Below the pieces are notes generated by a model. The model had not been told where the DNA came from. It searched no databases and was given only the letters and a program-made list of their open reading frames with translations. Below, in pieces: positions 1-14,400 of a DNA stretch of 64,000 nucleotides (positions are counted from its first letter, which is position 1; every line of letters starts with the position of its first letter). The DNA lies in NCBI GenBank assembly GCA_949126835.1, contig OX421507.1:32502882-32566881 (forward strand), in the 5' to 3' direction. This stretch comes from Anisus vortex (Eukaryota > Mollusca > Gastropoda > Planorbidae). The position numbers and the translations under genes were made by a program.

Positions 1-513
1 TTAGGTTGGGGTATCCCTTGGTAAATAAATTATCTAAAACAAATGCCTCATAAATCCAAGGACTGCAAAAAGAGAACATAAAGCGCTCTAACTCTAAACT
101 CTGACAGATAAGACCGTTATTTTAGAGTATAGCAGTTATGCAGGGAGGGAAAACTATGGAAATAAATCAACTGCTGCCTTGCAGGTGGTCTTGGCTGATT
201 AAAGGACTATGTAAGCATACCCAGAAAAACACAACAGAAGGCTGAAGCCGAAGGCATTGGGTCTTCATGGCGGATAACAAACTGCCACTCGATTCTCAAT
301 AAGTTGAGACAGAAGAAGAAGACTACGTATTTCTTTAAAAGCAGCTATAGCGTTAAAGTAAAAGCTGAAATAGTTTGAATGTTTTTACTCCATACTTTGC
401 TTTTGGGGGTTTTACATTTACAACTCTCTCAGCCCCATACACAATCTAATTACGATGGGATGTAGGGGCTTCCTTGCTGGTTGTCTTAATGTAGTTCTTT
501 CTTGCGGCTGGTC
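1..513. other. No gene recognised
   Basis: AT-rich sequence at the window edge. No exon of the M13 gene could be identified and no coding similarity is seen. Confidence 0.5.
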
Positions 514-1012
514 CTTTTGTAGGTCTTTATTGCAGGCGGTACATTTTGTAGGTCTTTATTGTATTGCAGGCGGTAAATTTTTTAGGTCTTTATTGTATTG
601 CAGGCGGTACATTTTTAGGTCTTTATTGTATTGCAGGCGGTACATTTTGTAGGTCTTTATTGTATTGCAGGCGGTACATTTTTTAGGTCTTTATTGCAGG
701 CGGTAAATTTTGTAGGTCTTTATTGTATTGCAGGCGGTACATTTTGTAGGTCTTTATTGCAGGCGGTACATTTTTAGGTCTTTATTGTATTGCAGGCGGT
801 ACATTTTGTAGGTCTTTATTGTATTGCAGGCGGTACATTTTGTAGGTCTTTATTGCAGGCGGTACATTTTTAGGTCTTTATTGTATTGCAGGCGGTACAT
901 TTTGTAGGTCTTTATTGCAGGCGGTAAAATTTTTAGGTCTTTATTGCAGGCGGTACATTTTGTAGGTCTTTACTGCAGGCGGTACATTTTGTAGGTCTTT
1001 ATTGAAGGTGGT
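514..1012 (+). repeat. Tandem array, 24-36 bp units with GCAGGCGGTACATTTT
   Basis: About 16 copies of TAGGTCTTTATTGCAGGCGG followed by TACATTTT, with or without a GTATT insertion and with TAAATT variants. The unit contains an acceptor-like TTTATTGCAG. Confidence 0.95.
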
Positions 1013-1149
1013 ACTTTTAAAATTATACTTGATTATTGAAATGACATTGATTATAATGTTGGTACTGTAATTTTTCTGTTTCAACTTAAACGTAATCTTC
1101 GGTATATTCCTGGACCGATTAGGTTTAGTTGGAAAATACTTTATGAGGA

Positions 1150-2020
1150 AAGCTCATACTCTTAGATCATGTTTCTCGAGGCTGTTTTTACTTCTTATTA
1201 AATCCAAAAAATATCTAATGATGAACGATTCTGTGAAAGTTTTCCTGCGTCAGCTCCATTGGCTCCCCGTGAGAGCCAGATTTGAAATCAAAGTGGCTCT
1301 ACTTTGTAATAATTAGATGACGTCATATTTCTGGGAACTAAATCCACCCATTTGTTCCACGAAGAGCTCTCCGTTCTGCTCTTTCCTCGCTTCTGGAGGT
1401 GCCTTCCGTTTCTCCCTGACGACCGTTGGCCTGGGAGCCTTCTCAAATATCTGGCCCGAAAGTATGGAATCTACTTCCCATCCCAACCAGGCGAACAAGT
1501 TCTATCGTCACTTTTGAAAAGAACTTAAAAACAAATTATTTTAATATTTACCTTCGTTAAACATTTTAGATCCCTACTGTTTACATTTTAGGTCTGTTAA
1601 TGCTTCGTTTATTTGCTTTTTTTTCATATGTTTGTAAAGTTTACAATTATTAATATGCTTAATATTTCTTTTAGCCTAGAGCGAGGGTCGTCAACCTACG
1701 GTACGCGTGCCAGTCTTGGCACACTGAACGAATTTCTATGTCACGATGAATACCCCCGAAAATGGAATTTAAATCTTTTATACACGAAATTGATTGGTGG
1801 CTCATGTTGACTTTTAGAATGATGGCACGTGGCACGCTGAATGACTTAATGATGGCACGCTGAATGACTTAATGATGGCACGCTGAATGACTTTAAATCA
1901 TTCTTTGGCACACTGTTTCCGACCCCTGGCCTTGATAATTATATCCGTGTACTTATTTGTTAGCTGCTCAATGTTAAATGCTCTCTGATCTTACCTTATG
2001 TTTGTTAACAGAGATATACA
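1150..2020 (+). mobile_element. Decayed LINE 3' end, interrupted by a MITE
   Basis: Translates in pieces to FLRQLHWLPVRARFEIKVAL and later AFSNIWPESMESTSHP. This is the C-terminal pattern of CR1/L2-like reverse transcriptases ('LHWLPVxxRIxFK'). The 3' tail (GTTAAATGCTCTCTGATCTT, then TATGTTTGTTAACAG) is shared with 4570-4670, 26340-26430 and 45967-46036. Frames are broken by stops. Confidence 0.8.
1682..1928. mobile_element. hAT-type MITE inserted in the LINE tail
   Basis: Ends CGAGGGTCGTCAACCTACGG and CCGACCCCTG, the family also seen at 58121, 60922 and 55756. It interrupts a LINE segment that is continuous at 4576. Flanks GCCTAGAG and GCCTTGAT fit a decayed 8-bp target duplication. It contains about three copies of ATGATGGCACGCTGAATGAC. 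Confidence 0.75.
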
Positions 2021-2054
2021 ATGATGACGTAGTTTCAACTTTTTCTGCTTCCAG

Positions 2055-2416
2055 GCCACCACCAGAGAAAGGATTAACTACTTGTGAGAAGGTGCTGACG
2101 GTAATTGTAATTCTACTCTCCGTGGCACTGATAGTTGCCCTCATATTCTACATCTTTGACAAGAATCGCGACTTCTTTCAGTCGTACATGAAGGAAGACC
2201 AAGATGCCAGATCCACAACCAGGCCGAGCTCGGGGGCTGCGACCAACGCGTCTAGCCTGGTTCCCACCACGGCGTACGCGCCCCCTAGGGTAGGCTCCGT
2301 GACTCCCTTATCACCGGGTACAAGTCTCGTGATGACACTGTCACCGAATGTCAGTCTCCTGACGATTTTAACGCAAAGAACGCGACAAACGACGATGGGG
2401 ATGGAAGAAGAAGCAA
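2055..2416 (+). CDS. M13 exon 1 (visible): transmembrane anchor and stalk
   Basis: The exon opens after a pyrimidine-rich acceptor (CTGCTTCCAG) and supplies residues 1-120 plus one base. Residues 13-34 are an uninterrupted hydrophobic stretch ending FYIF, flanked by Lys/Arg, as expected of a type II signal anchor. Residues 50-115 are rich in Ser, Thr and Pro with an NAS sequon, a likely glycosylated stalk longer than in human neprilysin. The first base completes a codon from an unseen upstream exon. The donor GTAAGA is the start of a long tandem array. Confidence 0.85.
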
Positions 2417-5400
2417 GTAAGAAGTGTCATGTCTATACAACTAGAATATAAAAAGTGTCATGTCTATACAACTAGAATATAAAAAGTGTCATGTCTATAC
2501 AACTAGAATATAAGAAGTATCATGTATATACAACTAGAATATAAGAAGTATCATGTCTATACAACTAGAATATAAGAAGTATCATGTCTATACAACTAGA
2601 ATATAAGAAGTATCATGTCTATACAACTAGAATATAAGAAGTATCATGTCTATACAACTAGAATATAAGAAGTATCATGTCTATACAACTAGAATATAAG
2701 AAGTATCATGTCTATACAACTAGAATATAAGAAGTATCATGTCTATACAACTAGAATATAAGAAGTATCATGTCTATACAACTAGAATATATTATAAGAA
2801 GTGTCATGTCTATACAACTACAATATATTATAAGAAGTGTCATGTCTATATAACTAGAATATAAGAAGTGTCATGTCTATACAACTAGAATATATTATAA
2901 GAAGTGTCATGTCTATACAACTAGAATTTATTATAAGAAGTGTCATGTCTATATAACTAGAATATAAGAAGTGTCATGTCTATACAACTAGAATATATTA
3001 TAAGAAGTGTCATGTCTATACAACTACAATATATTATAAGAAGTGTCATGTCTATATAACTAGAATATAAGAAGTGTCATGTCTATACAACTAGAATATA
3101 TTATAAGAAGTGTCATGTCTAAACAACTAGAATATATTATAAGAAGTGTCATGTCTATATAACTAGAATATAAGAAGTGTCATGTCTATACAACTAGAAT
3201 ATATTATAAGAAGTGTCATGTCTATACAACTAGAATATATTATAAGAAGTGTCATGTCTATATAACTAGAATATAAGAAGTGTCATGTCTATACAACTAG
3301 AGTATATTATAAGAAGTTCCATGTCTATACAACTAGAATATATTATAAGAAGTGTCATGTCTATATAACTATAATATAAGAAGTGTCATGTCTATACAAC
3401 TAGAATATATTATAAGAAGTGCCATGTCTATACAACTAGAATATATTATAAGAAGTGTCATGTCTATACAACTAGAAAATATTATAAGAAGTGTCATGTC
3501 TATACAACTAGAATATATTATAAGAAGTGTTATGTCTATACAACTAGAATATAAGAAGTGTCCTGTTTATACAACTAGAATATAACAAGTGTTATGTCTA
3601 TAAAACTAGATTATATTATAAGAAGTGTCATGTCTATACAACTTGAATATTATTTATTATAAGAAGTGTCATGTCTATACAAGTAGAATATATTATAAGA
3701 AGTGTCATGTCTATACAACTAGAATATAAGAAAAGTCATGTCTATACAACTAGAATATATTTTAAGAAGTTTGATGTCTATACAACTAGAATATATTATA
3801 AGAAGTCTCATGTGTAAACGATAGCTCTACAATTGCAATGTAGACCGGTGGGGTGCAAACATTCATAAACGTAAAGCTATCGGGGGGGGGGGGGGATATA
3901 GATAAATTTCAGGTTTCCTTTTATTTAGCAGCAAATTATGCACACACTCAAAAATTTGTAAAAAAAGAATTATTCAAGTATTGTATTTTTTCATGATAAA
4001 ATTAATATACATTATATTTTATTATCTAACATTATAAAATCTGCTCATCGGGATCCATGACAATAAGATCGCCAAATTACAGTTTATTCAAAACAGTGCC
4101 ACCCGCCTTGTCATGCGTAAGTCAAGGCGCGATTCTATGACAGTTTTCCTGCGTCTGCTTCAATTGCTCCACGTGAAAGCCAGAATTGAATATTTTGTGG
4201 CGCTACTTTGCCATCAGAGCTTTTAAAACAATGAGATGCCGTCCTATCTCAAGGAACTAATTAAACTCCGGAAAGAATACTTCGTTCTGCCGACTCATCG
4301 CTTCTGTAAGTGTCCCGTTTCTCTATGACGACGGTTGGCCATAGAGCCTTCCTAAGTTGTGGAATCTACTTCCAATTCAACTCAGGCGAACAAGCTCTAT
4401 TGATACTTTCAAAAAGAAATTAAAAACTCATTATTTCAATATTTACCTTAGATAGCATGCTTTAGACTTTAGACCAATACTGTCTTACTTATATGTTAGG
4501 TCGGTTATTGCTTTCATTTAATTGATTTGTCCTATGTTTGTAAAGTTTTAAATCATCAATTAGTTATATATTTTTTAGCCTAGAGATTAATCCGTGTTCT
4601 TTGTTGTATGTTAAATGCGCTCTGAGCTTACATTATGTTTGTTGGCAGCGCTATACAAATATTATTATTACATGTAATTTTGTTTATACTGATTCGTTAA
4701 CAAGGACGGGCCCTGTCACTAGTTACACTTGCTATCTTGTTCCAAACTAACCCAGCTTAGAAGGCCATTGTATCAAACATGCTAAAACAATCATAACGGC
4801 ACATGAAATTGTATTAAACAACAAAAACAACGAGGTAAAGTTAAATGTTAAATGCCAGTAGCCAGGCCGCATGTGTCCCACGGGTCGTAGTTTGCCCACC
4901 CGTGATGTAAACGAAAGCAAAACAATTACTTTTTATATACGGCCTCGTTCTTTAACCTTATAGTCAAAAAATTGATTGTGCCCCGAAACAACTATTGTAA
5001 AACAATAACTTAAAAATGAATATATTTATATATAAGAATATTTGAGAAAACAATTTATACAAAATTAATTTCAATTATTGGTTTGACTCATCATCATTAA
5101 ATAATATCTTAGTTGAAATATTCAATTGTCTGATATAGATATATGATCATTGAATAATCTCTTAGTTGAAATATTCAATTGTCTGATATAGATATATGAT
5201 CATTGAATAATCTCTTAGTTGAAATATTCAATTGTCTGATATAGATATATGATCATTGAATAATATCTTAGTTGAAATATTCAATTGTCTGATATAGATA
5301 TATGATCATTGAATAATATCTTAGTTGAAATATTCAATTATCTTATATAGATATATGATCATTGAATAATCTCTTAGTTTAAATATTCAATTGTCTTATA

Positions 5401-8400
5401 TAGATATATGATCATTGAATAATCTCTTAGTTAAAATATTCAATTGCGATTATTTTCAATGTGTACTAGGTGTTATATAATTCTGTTGGTTTTTTTTTGT
5501 TTTTTTTTTCGTTATAATTTTAGTACGTTCATACAAAATACGAATTATTTATTTTAGTTTTAGGAGACAATGATACAAGCATGCCAGTTGAACTAAGAGA
5601 AGCAGGTAAACATTTTGTTATCTTATCAATCAGTCAAGCTAAGAATTATCAAAGTTATATTTGTCTATACCAGGTGCCGTGTCAGATTTAGACCACTACA
5701 TTATGTGCATAGTAAGATTTATAATTGTCTCCGAAAATACCAGACTTGAAGTCCGTTTAGAATGAGAGATGAGATTATTAACATTTTATAGCTCTGGGTA
5801 AGAACTCTGTCGTGCTTCTGATCAAGCTTTAAATCTCCGTAGAAAGCAGTGGAACGTGGGTAACCCATCCTCTGGAGTTTACTTTGATGACGTATCGTTG
5901 TTAAAGGAGGGGAGGGCACACCAAGATCCTGTTCGAGAGTAGCCTCCCCGCGGCACGCCAATAACAAATGGCACGCTCTCCTCAGTGTTGCATGCACCCC
6001 ACGTCTCTACGGCCTTCAGTATTCCCACCTCGGATCATTAACATGGCGGCTTTTTTGTATACCTGTACTGTGTAGCAATGGGCCAGGGCGGGCTTGAAAC
6101 TGGCTATTGAGCTGAATGTTTCCTCCCTCACCGAGTCGCGGTAACCCATTCGGGCAGTGCCTTAATGTAAACGTATCTGTGGTTTACAAGAGTTTGGCCA
6201 GCGATGTGGTCCACGGGTCAACAAGGAACACTTGGCCAGAAGAAACACGTTATCGAATGCAAGATTTTTGCAAAAAAGTTCATGTATCAAATACAACAAA
6301 TTCTTGTATCAAGTACAAGTTGATGTATCAAATACAACAAGTTTATGTATCAAATACAACAAGTTCATGTCTCAAATACAACAAATTCATGTATCAAATA
6401 CAACAAATTCCTGTATCAAATACAACACGTTTATGTATCAAATACAACACGTTCATGTATCAAATACAACAAATTCATGTATCAAATACAACAAGTTCAT
6501 GTTTCAAATACAACAAGTTAATGTATCAAATACCACAAATTAATGTATCAAATACAACAAATTCATGTATCAAATACAACAAGTTCATGTATCAAATACA
6601 ACAAGTTCATGTATCAAATACAACGTTTATGTATCAAATACAACAAATTCATGTATCAAATACAACAAATTCATGTATCAAATACAACAAGTTCATGTAT
6701 CAAATACAACAAGTTCATGTATCAAATACAACAAGTTCATGTATCAAATACAACAAATTCATGTATCAAATACAACAAGTTCATGTATCAAATACAACAA
6801 GTTTATGTATCAAATACAACAAGTTCATGTATCAAATACAACAAGTTTATGTATCAAATACAACAAGTTCATGTATCAAATACAACAAGTTCATTTGGAC
6901 ATTTGTCATACAAGCTAAAACCATGTTTGTAATTGTACATTTTAAACTTGATCTACATGCATTAACACTTTCACCAACGAACTAGTATTGCTTCATTGTG
7001 CTTCTGTGTAAAGCTATAGATGAAATATTGATATTTCCTACTAAAATTACTATATATAGTTTCATCATCATCAATCATCATCAATCATCATCAATGATCA
7101 TGAATCATCATGAATCATCATCAATCATCATAAATCATCAATCATCATAAATCATCATCAATCATCACCAATCATCATCAATCATCATCAATCATCACCA
7201 ATCATCATCAATCATCATCAATCATCGTCAATCATCATCAATAATCATCAATCATCATCATTCCCATGACCGTTAAGATTGGGGGGAGCGAACGGACACT
7301 TCGGCAGTCAGCTTTCTCCACTTTCGCCTATCTTGAGTGGTTGTCAATAGTTGAGTCAACTGCAGCCCTGTCCAATGCTTGACATTGTCGAACCAGCATC
7401 TCCGCTGACGGCCTCTCCTACGCCCACCCTCCACCGTGCCCTGGAGGATTGTTTGTGTCAGGCTATTGTGCCGCAATACATGACCAAACCATGTCAGTTT
7501 GTGCCGTTTGATTGTAGCCATAATGTTTTCTTGAGGGCCTGCAATTGAGGATATTCTGTCCCCCCACATACGCATTAGTCATGTGTTATATAGTTTATAC
7601 CTACATTTCTATATGAATTGTTTACACAAATGAACTATTGTAGTCCAAAGAATTCACCGCTCCATTGACGAGGAGATAGACCCATGTGATAATTTCTACA
7701 AGTTTGCCTGTGGAAGTTGGATGAAAGAAAATATAATACCTTCAACATCGACAAATCTTTTTTCGCAATCGGATATGGGAAACAAGATTGGAGATAGAAC
7801 CATTGGTAAGATCTATAAGATAGCAGATATAATTCATGGGAAGATCTATATATAAGATTGCAGATATAACTCATGGTAAGATCTATAAGATAGCAGATAT
7901 AACTCATGGTAAGATCTATAACATTGCAGATATAACTCACGGTAAGATCTATAAGATTGCAGATATAACTCATGGTAAGATCTATAAGATTGCAGATATA
8001 ACTCATGGTAAGATCTATAAGATTGCAGATATAACCCATGGTAAGATCTATAAGATTTCAGATATATTACGCACGGTAAGATCTATAAGATTGCAGATAT
8101 AACTCATGGTAAGATCTATAAGATTGCAGATATAACTCATGGTAAGATCTATACGATTGCAGATATATTACTCACAGTAAGATCTATAAGATTGCAGATA
8201 TACAACTCATGTTAAGATCTATAAGATTGCAGATATAACTCATGGTAAGATCTATAAGATTGCAGATATACAACTCATGGTAAGATCTATAACATTGCAG
8301 ATATAACTCATGGTATGATCTATAAGATTGCAGATATACAACTCATGGTAAGATCTATACGATTGCAGATATATTACTCACAGTAAGATCTATAAGATTG

Positions 8401-11400
8401 CAGATGTACAACTCATGTTAAGATCTATAAGATTGCAGATATAACTCATGGTAAGATCTATAACATTGCAGATATACAACTCATGGTAAGATCTATAAGA
8501 TTGCAGATATAACTCATGGTATGATCTATAAGATTGCAGATATACAACTCATGGTAAGATCTATAAGATTGCAGATATAACTCATGGTAAGATCTATAAG
8601 ATTGCAGATATAACTCATGGTAAGATCTATAAGATTGCATATAAAACTCATGGTAAGATCTATAAGATTGCAGATAAAACTCATGGTAACATCTATAAGA
8701 TTGCAGATATAACTCATGGTAAGATCTATAAGATTGCATATAAAACTCATGGTAAGATCTATAAGATTGCATATAAAACTCATGGTAAGATCTATAAGAT
8801 TGCAGATATACAACTCATGGTAAGATCTATAAGATTGCAGATATACAACTCATGGTAAGACCTATAAGATTGCAGATATACAACTCATGGTAAGATCTAT
8901 AAGATTGCAGATATACAACTCATGGTAAGATCTATAAGATTGCAGATATAACTCATGGGAAGATCTATAAATAAGATTGCAGATATAACCCATGGTAAGA
9001 TCTATAAGATTGCAGATATATTACGCACGGTAAGATCTATAAGATTGCAGATATAACTCATGGTAAGATCTATAAGATTGCAGATATAACTCATGGTAAG
9101 ATCTATACGATTGCAGATATATTACTCACAGTAAGATCTATAAGATTGCAGATATACAACTCATGTTAAGATCTATAAGATTGCAGATATAACTCATGGT
9201 AAGATCTATAAGATTGCAGATATACAACTCATGGTAAGATCTATAAGATTGCAGATATAACTCATGGTATGATCTATAAGATTGCAGATATACAACTCAT
9301 GGTAAGATCTATACGATTGCAGATATATTACTCACAGTAAGATCTATAAGATTGCAGATATACAACTCATGTTAAGATCTATAAGATTGCAGATATAACT
9401 CATGGTAAGATCTATACGATTGCAGATATACAACTCATGGTAAGATCTATAAGATTGCAGATATAACTCATGGTATGATCTATAAGATTGCAGATATACA
9501 ACTCATGGTAAGATCTATAAGATTGCAGATATAACTCATGGTAAGATCTATAAGATTGCAGATATAACTCATGGTAAGATCTATAAGATTGCATATAAAA
9601 CTCATGGTAAGATCTATAAGATTGCAGATATAACTCATGGTAACATCTATAAGATTGCTAGTTTATACTAAGTTTATAAATATGGTATATCAATAATAAT
9701 AATATGGCTGGTTTCAGTCGCTCACAAATGTCTTTAATAGATGTTCATGATTATATCTGTCATTGTCATTACCATGCGCACCACTGAACCTAATATAAAA
9801 ATGTGCATTCCCCCCCCCCCACGACAAGATTAAGTGATTTAGCACTCATTTTTAGATATAGCTCATCGATATTGAGTAGAATATAACACGAATATCACAA
9901 ATATTTCAAGTCTGTTGAAATCACGTGATCTAGGATTCTATCACTTGGTGAGCTAAACCAAAAGAACCGTAAACATTTCCATGTAAATGCGAGACAGTAT
10001 GAATCCGTAGGGTGATCGGTGACTTGAACTTTGAACTTGAACTTTGAACTTGAACTTCGGACTTGAACTTTGAACTTGAAACTTTGAACTTGAACTTGTC
10101 AACAAGAATGCGAGCCGAGATTACTCTCTTGATACATTCCCATAAAGGGTTGGCCGTCCCCAGCCACTTTAAAACTCCTGCAAGGGGCGGGGCCACCTGA
10201 TCCACTGTCACTTCCGCCTCCCTGAAGTTTCTTACACCGCGAATCTTCTTGGGTCCTGAAACTGCTGAAGAAGTTAGGCCCTTATCGGTCAATGGTCAGT
10301 ACAGAACTGAACTTGCTGAAGAAGTAGGCCCTTATCGGTCAATGGTCAGTACATAACTGGCCTATCGTTGATGATTTAGTAAAACAGCATTCACCAGTTT
10401 CTGTGGTCTAATAGCGGATTGTGTGGCCAGCACAATACCCTTCCGCCTGGACTTTACCCCCCCTTCTAACTATAGTCAGGTGCCCGTCAGATCTAAGGGT
10501 AGGCTCTATGACAGATTGCAGATCGGGAGCGAATCCTAGCCTTCATCAGGATTCGAACCCAGGACCTATGGTAGCCCAAAGCGTCTCATAAAAAGCATTA
10601 TGTGTTGAGAAGGCCTTTCTACAATTATAAACAACGCACTTATTTTTAAATATTTATTTACAGAGTTACTTGTGGCAGCCAGCGATCCGAGTGATCTGTC
10701 TAGTATACAGAAAACTAAAGTCTACTTCACAGCTTGTGTTGACGAGGGTAAAGTCTTTCGATCTCACCGAACAACGCTAGTAGTATATAATGGTCTTTTC
10801 TACGCCTCAAATACTCCTCGAAAAGACCATTATACACTACTAACGCTAATATACATCTTATAATCAGTACAAATTGTCACTTGTAATATTGTTAAAGTAC
10901 TAGCATTTTGCACCCGATAATTCCAACGGGCTTCGTGTGTGACTATGCTTGACACCCTAGAGCAGGGGTCGGGAACCTTTTTGTCTGAGAGAGCCATGGA
11001 CACCACATATTTTGAAAAGTAATTTTGTGAGTGCCATACTTTATGTTTAAAACTAAAAATTTAAGTAAATGTGTGCAAGAGCTATTTCCCTTTAATTACA
11101 ATAAATGCAGGGTTGCTATTTTTCTGTCATTTAGGTCAGCGGAGTTTATGTCCTTGTAGAATTAAATATTGATATATAATTAATATGTAGATAAAAAAAA
11201 GAAACATTTTTTTTTATAATCGAACATTCGTCTGCGAGCCAGATGCAGCCATCAATAGAGCCACATCTGGCTCGCGAGCCATAGGTTTCCAACCCCTTCC
11301 CTAGAGTGTATTTTGTTCTGGTCTTGTTTTCCAACGTACACTAAGCCCTGAAGTTTAAACACAATTGACATTTTTTCCCCCTTTAATTCAAACAAAGTTT

Positions 11401-14400
11401 TATTCGCAAAGTTTGATGACGTCATAAAAATAATAATCTCAACGCCATTCTTTTTTTAAAAAATTCATTTTTGCTAACGAACTTGTAAAGTTTGTTCCGT
11501 CAATTTTAACATGAAACAAAATCTTCTCCCCGTTTATTCTCATTTTGACCGAAATGACCAATGACCAATAAGGTCATTTTTTTTAAAGGTAAACACTCGA
11601 CAGTGTTCACCGTAGTAACACAAAGGATATTTGTGGCAAATGCCATGCTTTTGTGTCCAGTATTAAAAAAAATGATGTATATAAACACACCTACATTCAA
11701 ACATACTCATTTGGATATATTATATACTAGCATATATGTGCCCCGTTCTTCGAAAAGGCTAAACTTAATTTTCATATAATTTAAATTATAAATATGATAA
11801 ACAAAACAACAATGTTAGCATAACTTCATGACATTTTTTTTAAATTATAAGTTATTTCTTTCTACACATTACGTTGGTGAAAAAATATTCAGTAGAGCAG
11901 CGTTTACCAGTGACCAGGGCCTACTATGGGATTGTGTGGCCAGCACACAAACTAATGTCGGAGCCGGGTAAACTCAGGAGACACTCAGGAGACACCCTTC
12001 AGCTCCGGAAACAAAATCCTAACCCTCACCAGGATTCGAACCCACTGCCGATGGTGACCCTTTAATCCAAGTTTAAATATTTTCATTCTATTTTAAAAAA
12101 AATATAGCCTACATAAAACACGTAGACCGAGCGGCAGCGCGTTCGACTGGCGTACCGAGGGTCCTGGGTTCGAGTCCTGTTGAAGGCTATGGTTTTATTT
12201 CCCCCGGATTCGAGGGTGTCCCTGAGTCAAGCCAGCTCTAATGGATACCTGATTTTAGTTTGGGTAAAGTCGGCTGGTTTGCCGTGGCTACAGAAACTGG
12301 TGAACGCTGCTTCACTGGCCCTATGATCAATTAGGTCCAACAGGATAAGTTACTTTAATTAAACTTCATGCAATGAATACATTTATTCTAAAACTGTTTA
12401 ATTTCACTCTTTTTATTTCTTATCCCCCCCCCCTCCCAGAAACTGCGAAGAAAAGAGGTCTCACTTCTTTAAAAGACTTCTTGAAGAATGAGCTCGGAGG
12501 CTGGCCTATAACTCATTCCGAATGGAATGAAACCCAATTTGATTTCGAGGCTTTAATGGCGAAACTGACTCTTCTCGGAATCACACCCATCTTCAACTTC
12601 CACGTTAGTGTTGACAAGCAAGAACCCACGAAGAGAAGTTTAATGGTAAGTCAGCTGTTTGAAGTTTTGGCTCGGAATTATTTGCCGGATGTGGTCTTCT
12701 TCACTGATGCGCTTTCAGTGCTTCAAGCCATTGAAGGCCTGGTCATCTCTCTCGTATGCTATTTGGCTATTTCAGATTGGGTCCATGGCATATGCTATAA
12801 GCGAGCCCGACTCATTTGAGAGTTCCCGCCAAAGAAAGGACTCGTAATTGGGAGACTGAACGGTGTGGTACGAGCTGTTTCGGATCTGGCAAGGGCCGAG
12901 CTGTGTGGCAAATTCTAAAACGGCTGAATCGAGCTGACTCGTGGAGTCTCCACAGAAGTGAACAGTCCACAAATGTCCAATAATTTCACCCTGGCATTGT
13001 CTGATTAGGCCTCGGTTCTCTACTATTGTATTTTACTGTATTATTGTATTGTATTATTGTATTGTATTATTGTATTGTATTATGGTATTGTATTATTGTA
13101 TTGTATTATTGTATTGTATTATTGTATTGTATTATTGTAATATTGTATTGTATTATTGTATTGTAATATTGTATTGTATTATTGTATTGTATTATTGTAT
13201 TGTATTATTTTATTGTATTATTGTATTATATTATTGTATTATATTATTGTATTATATTATTGTATTGTATTATTGTATTGTATTATTGTATTGTATTATT
13301 GTATTATATTATTGTATTATTGTATTGTATTATTGTATTATATTATTGTATTATATTATTGTATTGTATTATTGTATTATATTATTGTATTATATTATTG
13401 TATTGTATTATTGTATTATTGTATTGTATTATTGTATTGTATTATTGTATTATTGTATTGTATTATTGTATTGTATTATTGTATTGTATTATTGTATTGT
13501 ATTATTGTATTGTATTATCGTATTATATTATTGTATTGTATTATTGTATTGTATTATTGTATTTTATTATTGTATTGTAATATTGTATTGTATTATTTTT
13601 TCTGTATTATTGTATTATTGTATTGTATTATTGTATTGTATTATTGTATTGTATTATTGTATTATATTATTGTATTGTAATATTGTATGTATTATTGTAT
13701 TGTATTATTGTGTTATATTATTGTATTGTAATATTGTATTGTATTATTGTATTATATTATTGTATTATATTATTGTATTGTAATATTGTATTGTATTATT
13801 GTATTATATTATTGTATTATATTATTGTATTGTATTATTGTATTGTATTATTGTATTATATTATTGTATTGTAATATTGTATTGTATTATTTTATTGTAT
13901 TATTGTATTATTGTATTGTATTATTGTATTGTATTATTGTATTGTATTTTTGTATTGTATTATTGTATTGTATTATTGTATTATATTATAGTATTGTAAT
14001 ATTGTATTGTATTATTTTATTGTATTATTGTATTATTGTATTGTATTATTGTATTGTATTATTGTATTGTAATATTGTATTGTAATATTGTATTATATTA
14101 TTGTATTATATTATTAAATTGTATTATTGTATTGTATTATTGTATTGCATTATTGTATTGTATTATTGTATTGTATTATTGTATTGTATTATTGTATTAT
14201 ATTATTGTATTGTAATATTGTATTGTATTATTGTATTATATTATTGTATTATTGTACTGTATTATTGTATTGTATTATTGTATTGTATTGTTGTATTGTA
14301 TTATTGTATTATTGTATTGTATTATTGTATTATTGTATCGTATTATTGTATTATTGTATTGTATTATTGTATTGTATTGTATAATTGTATGTTATTATTG

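Noticed and set aside
1978..2054. In-frame Met upstream of exon 1 as the start of the gene
   Set aside because: The stretch is LINE 3' tail, and a strong acceptor at 2054 separates it from the exon.
2280..2418. Alternative exon 1 frame containing ECQSPDD, which would restore a cysteine motif
   Set aside because: It is closed by a TAG upstream at about 2286 and ends in a stop at the donor, while the transmembrane frame joins exon 2 in phase.
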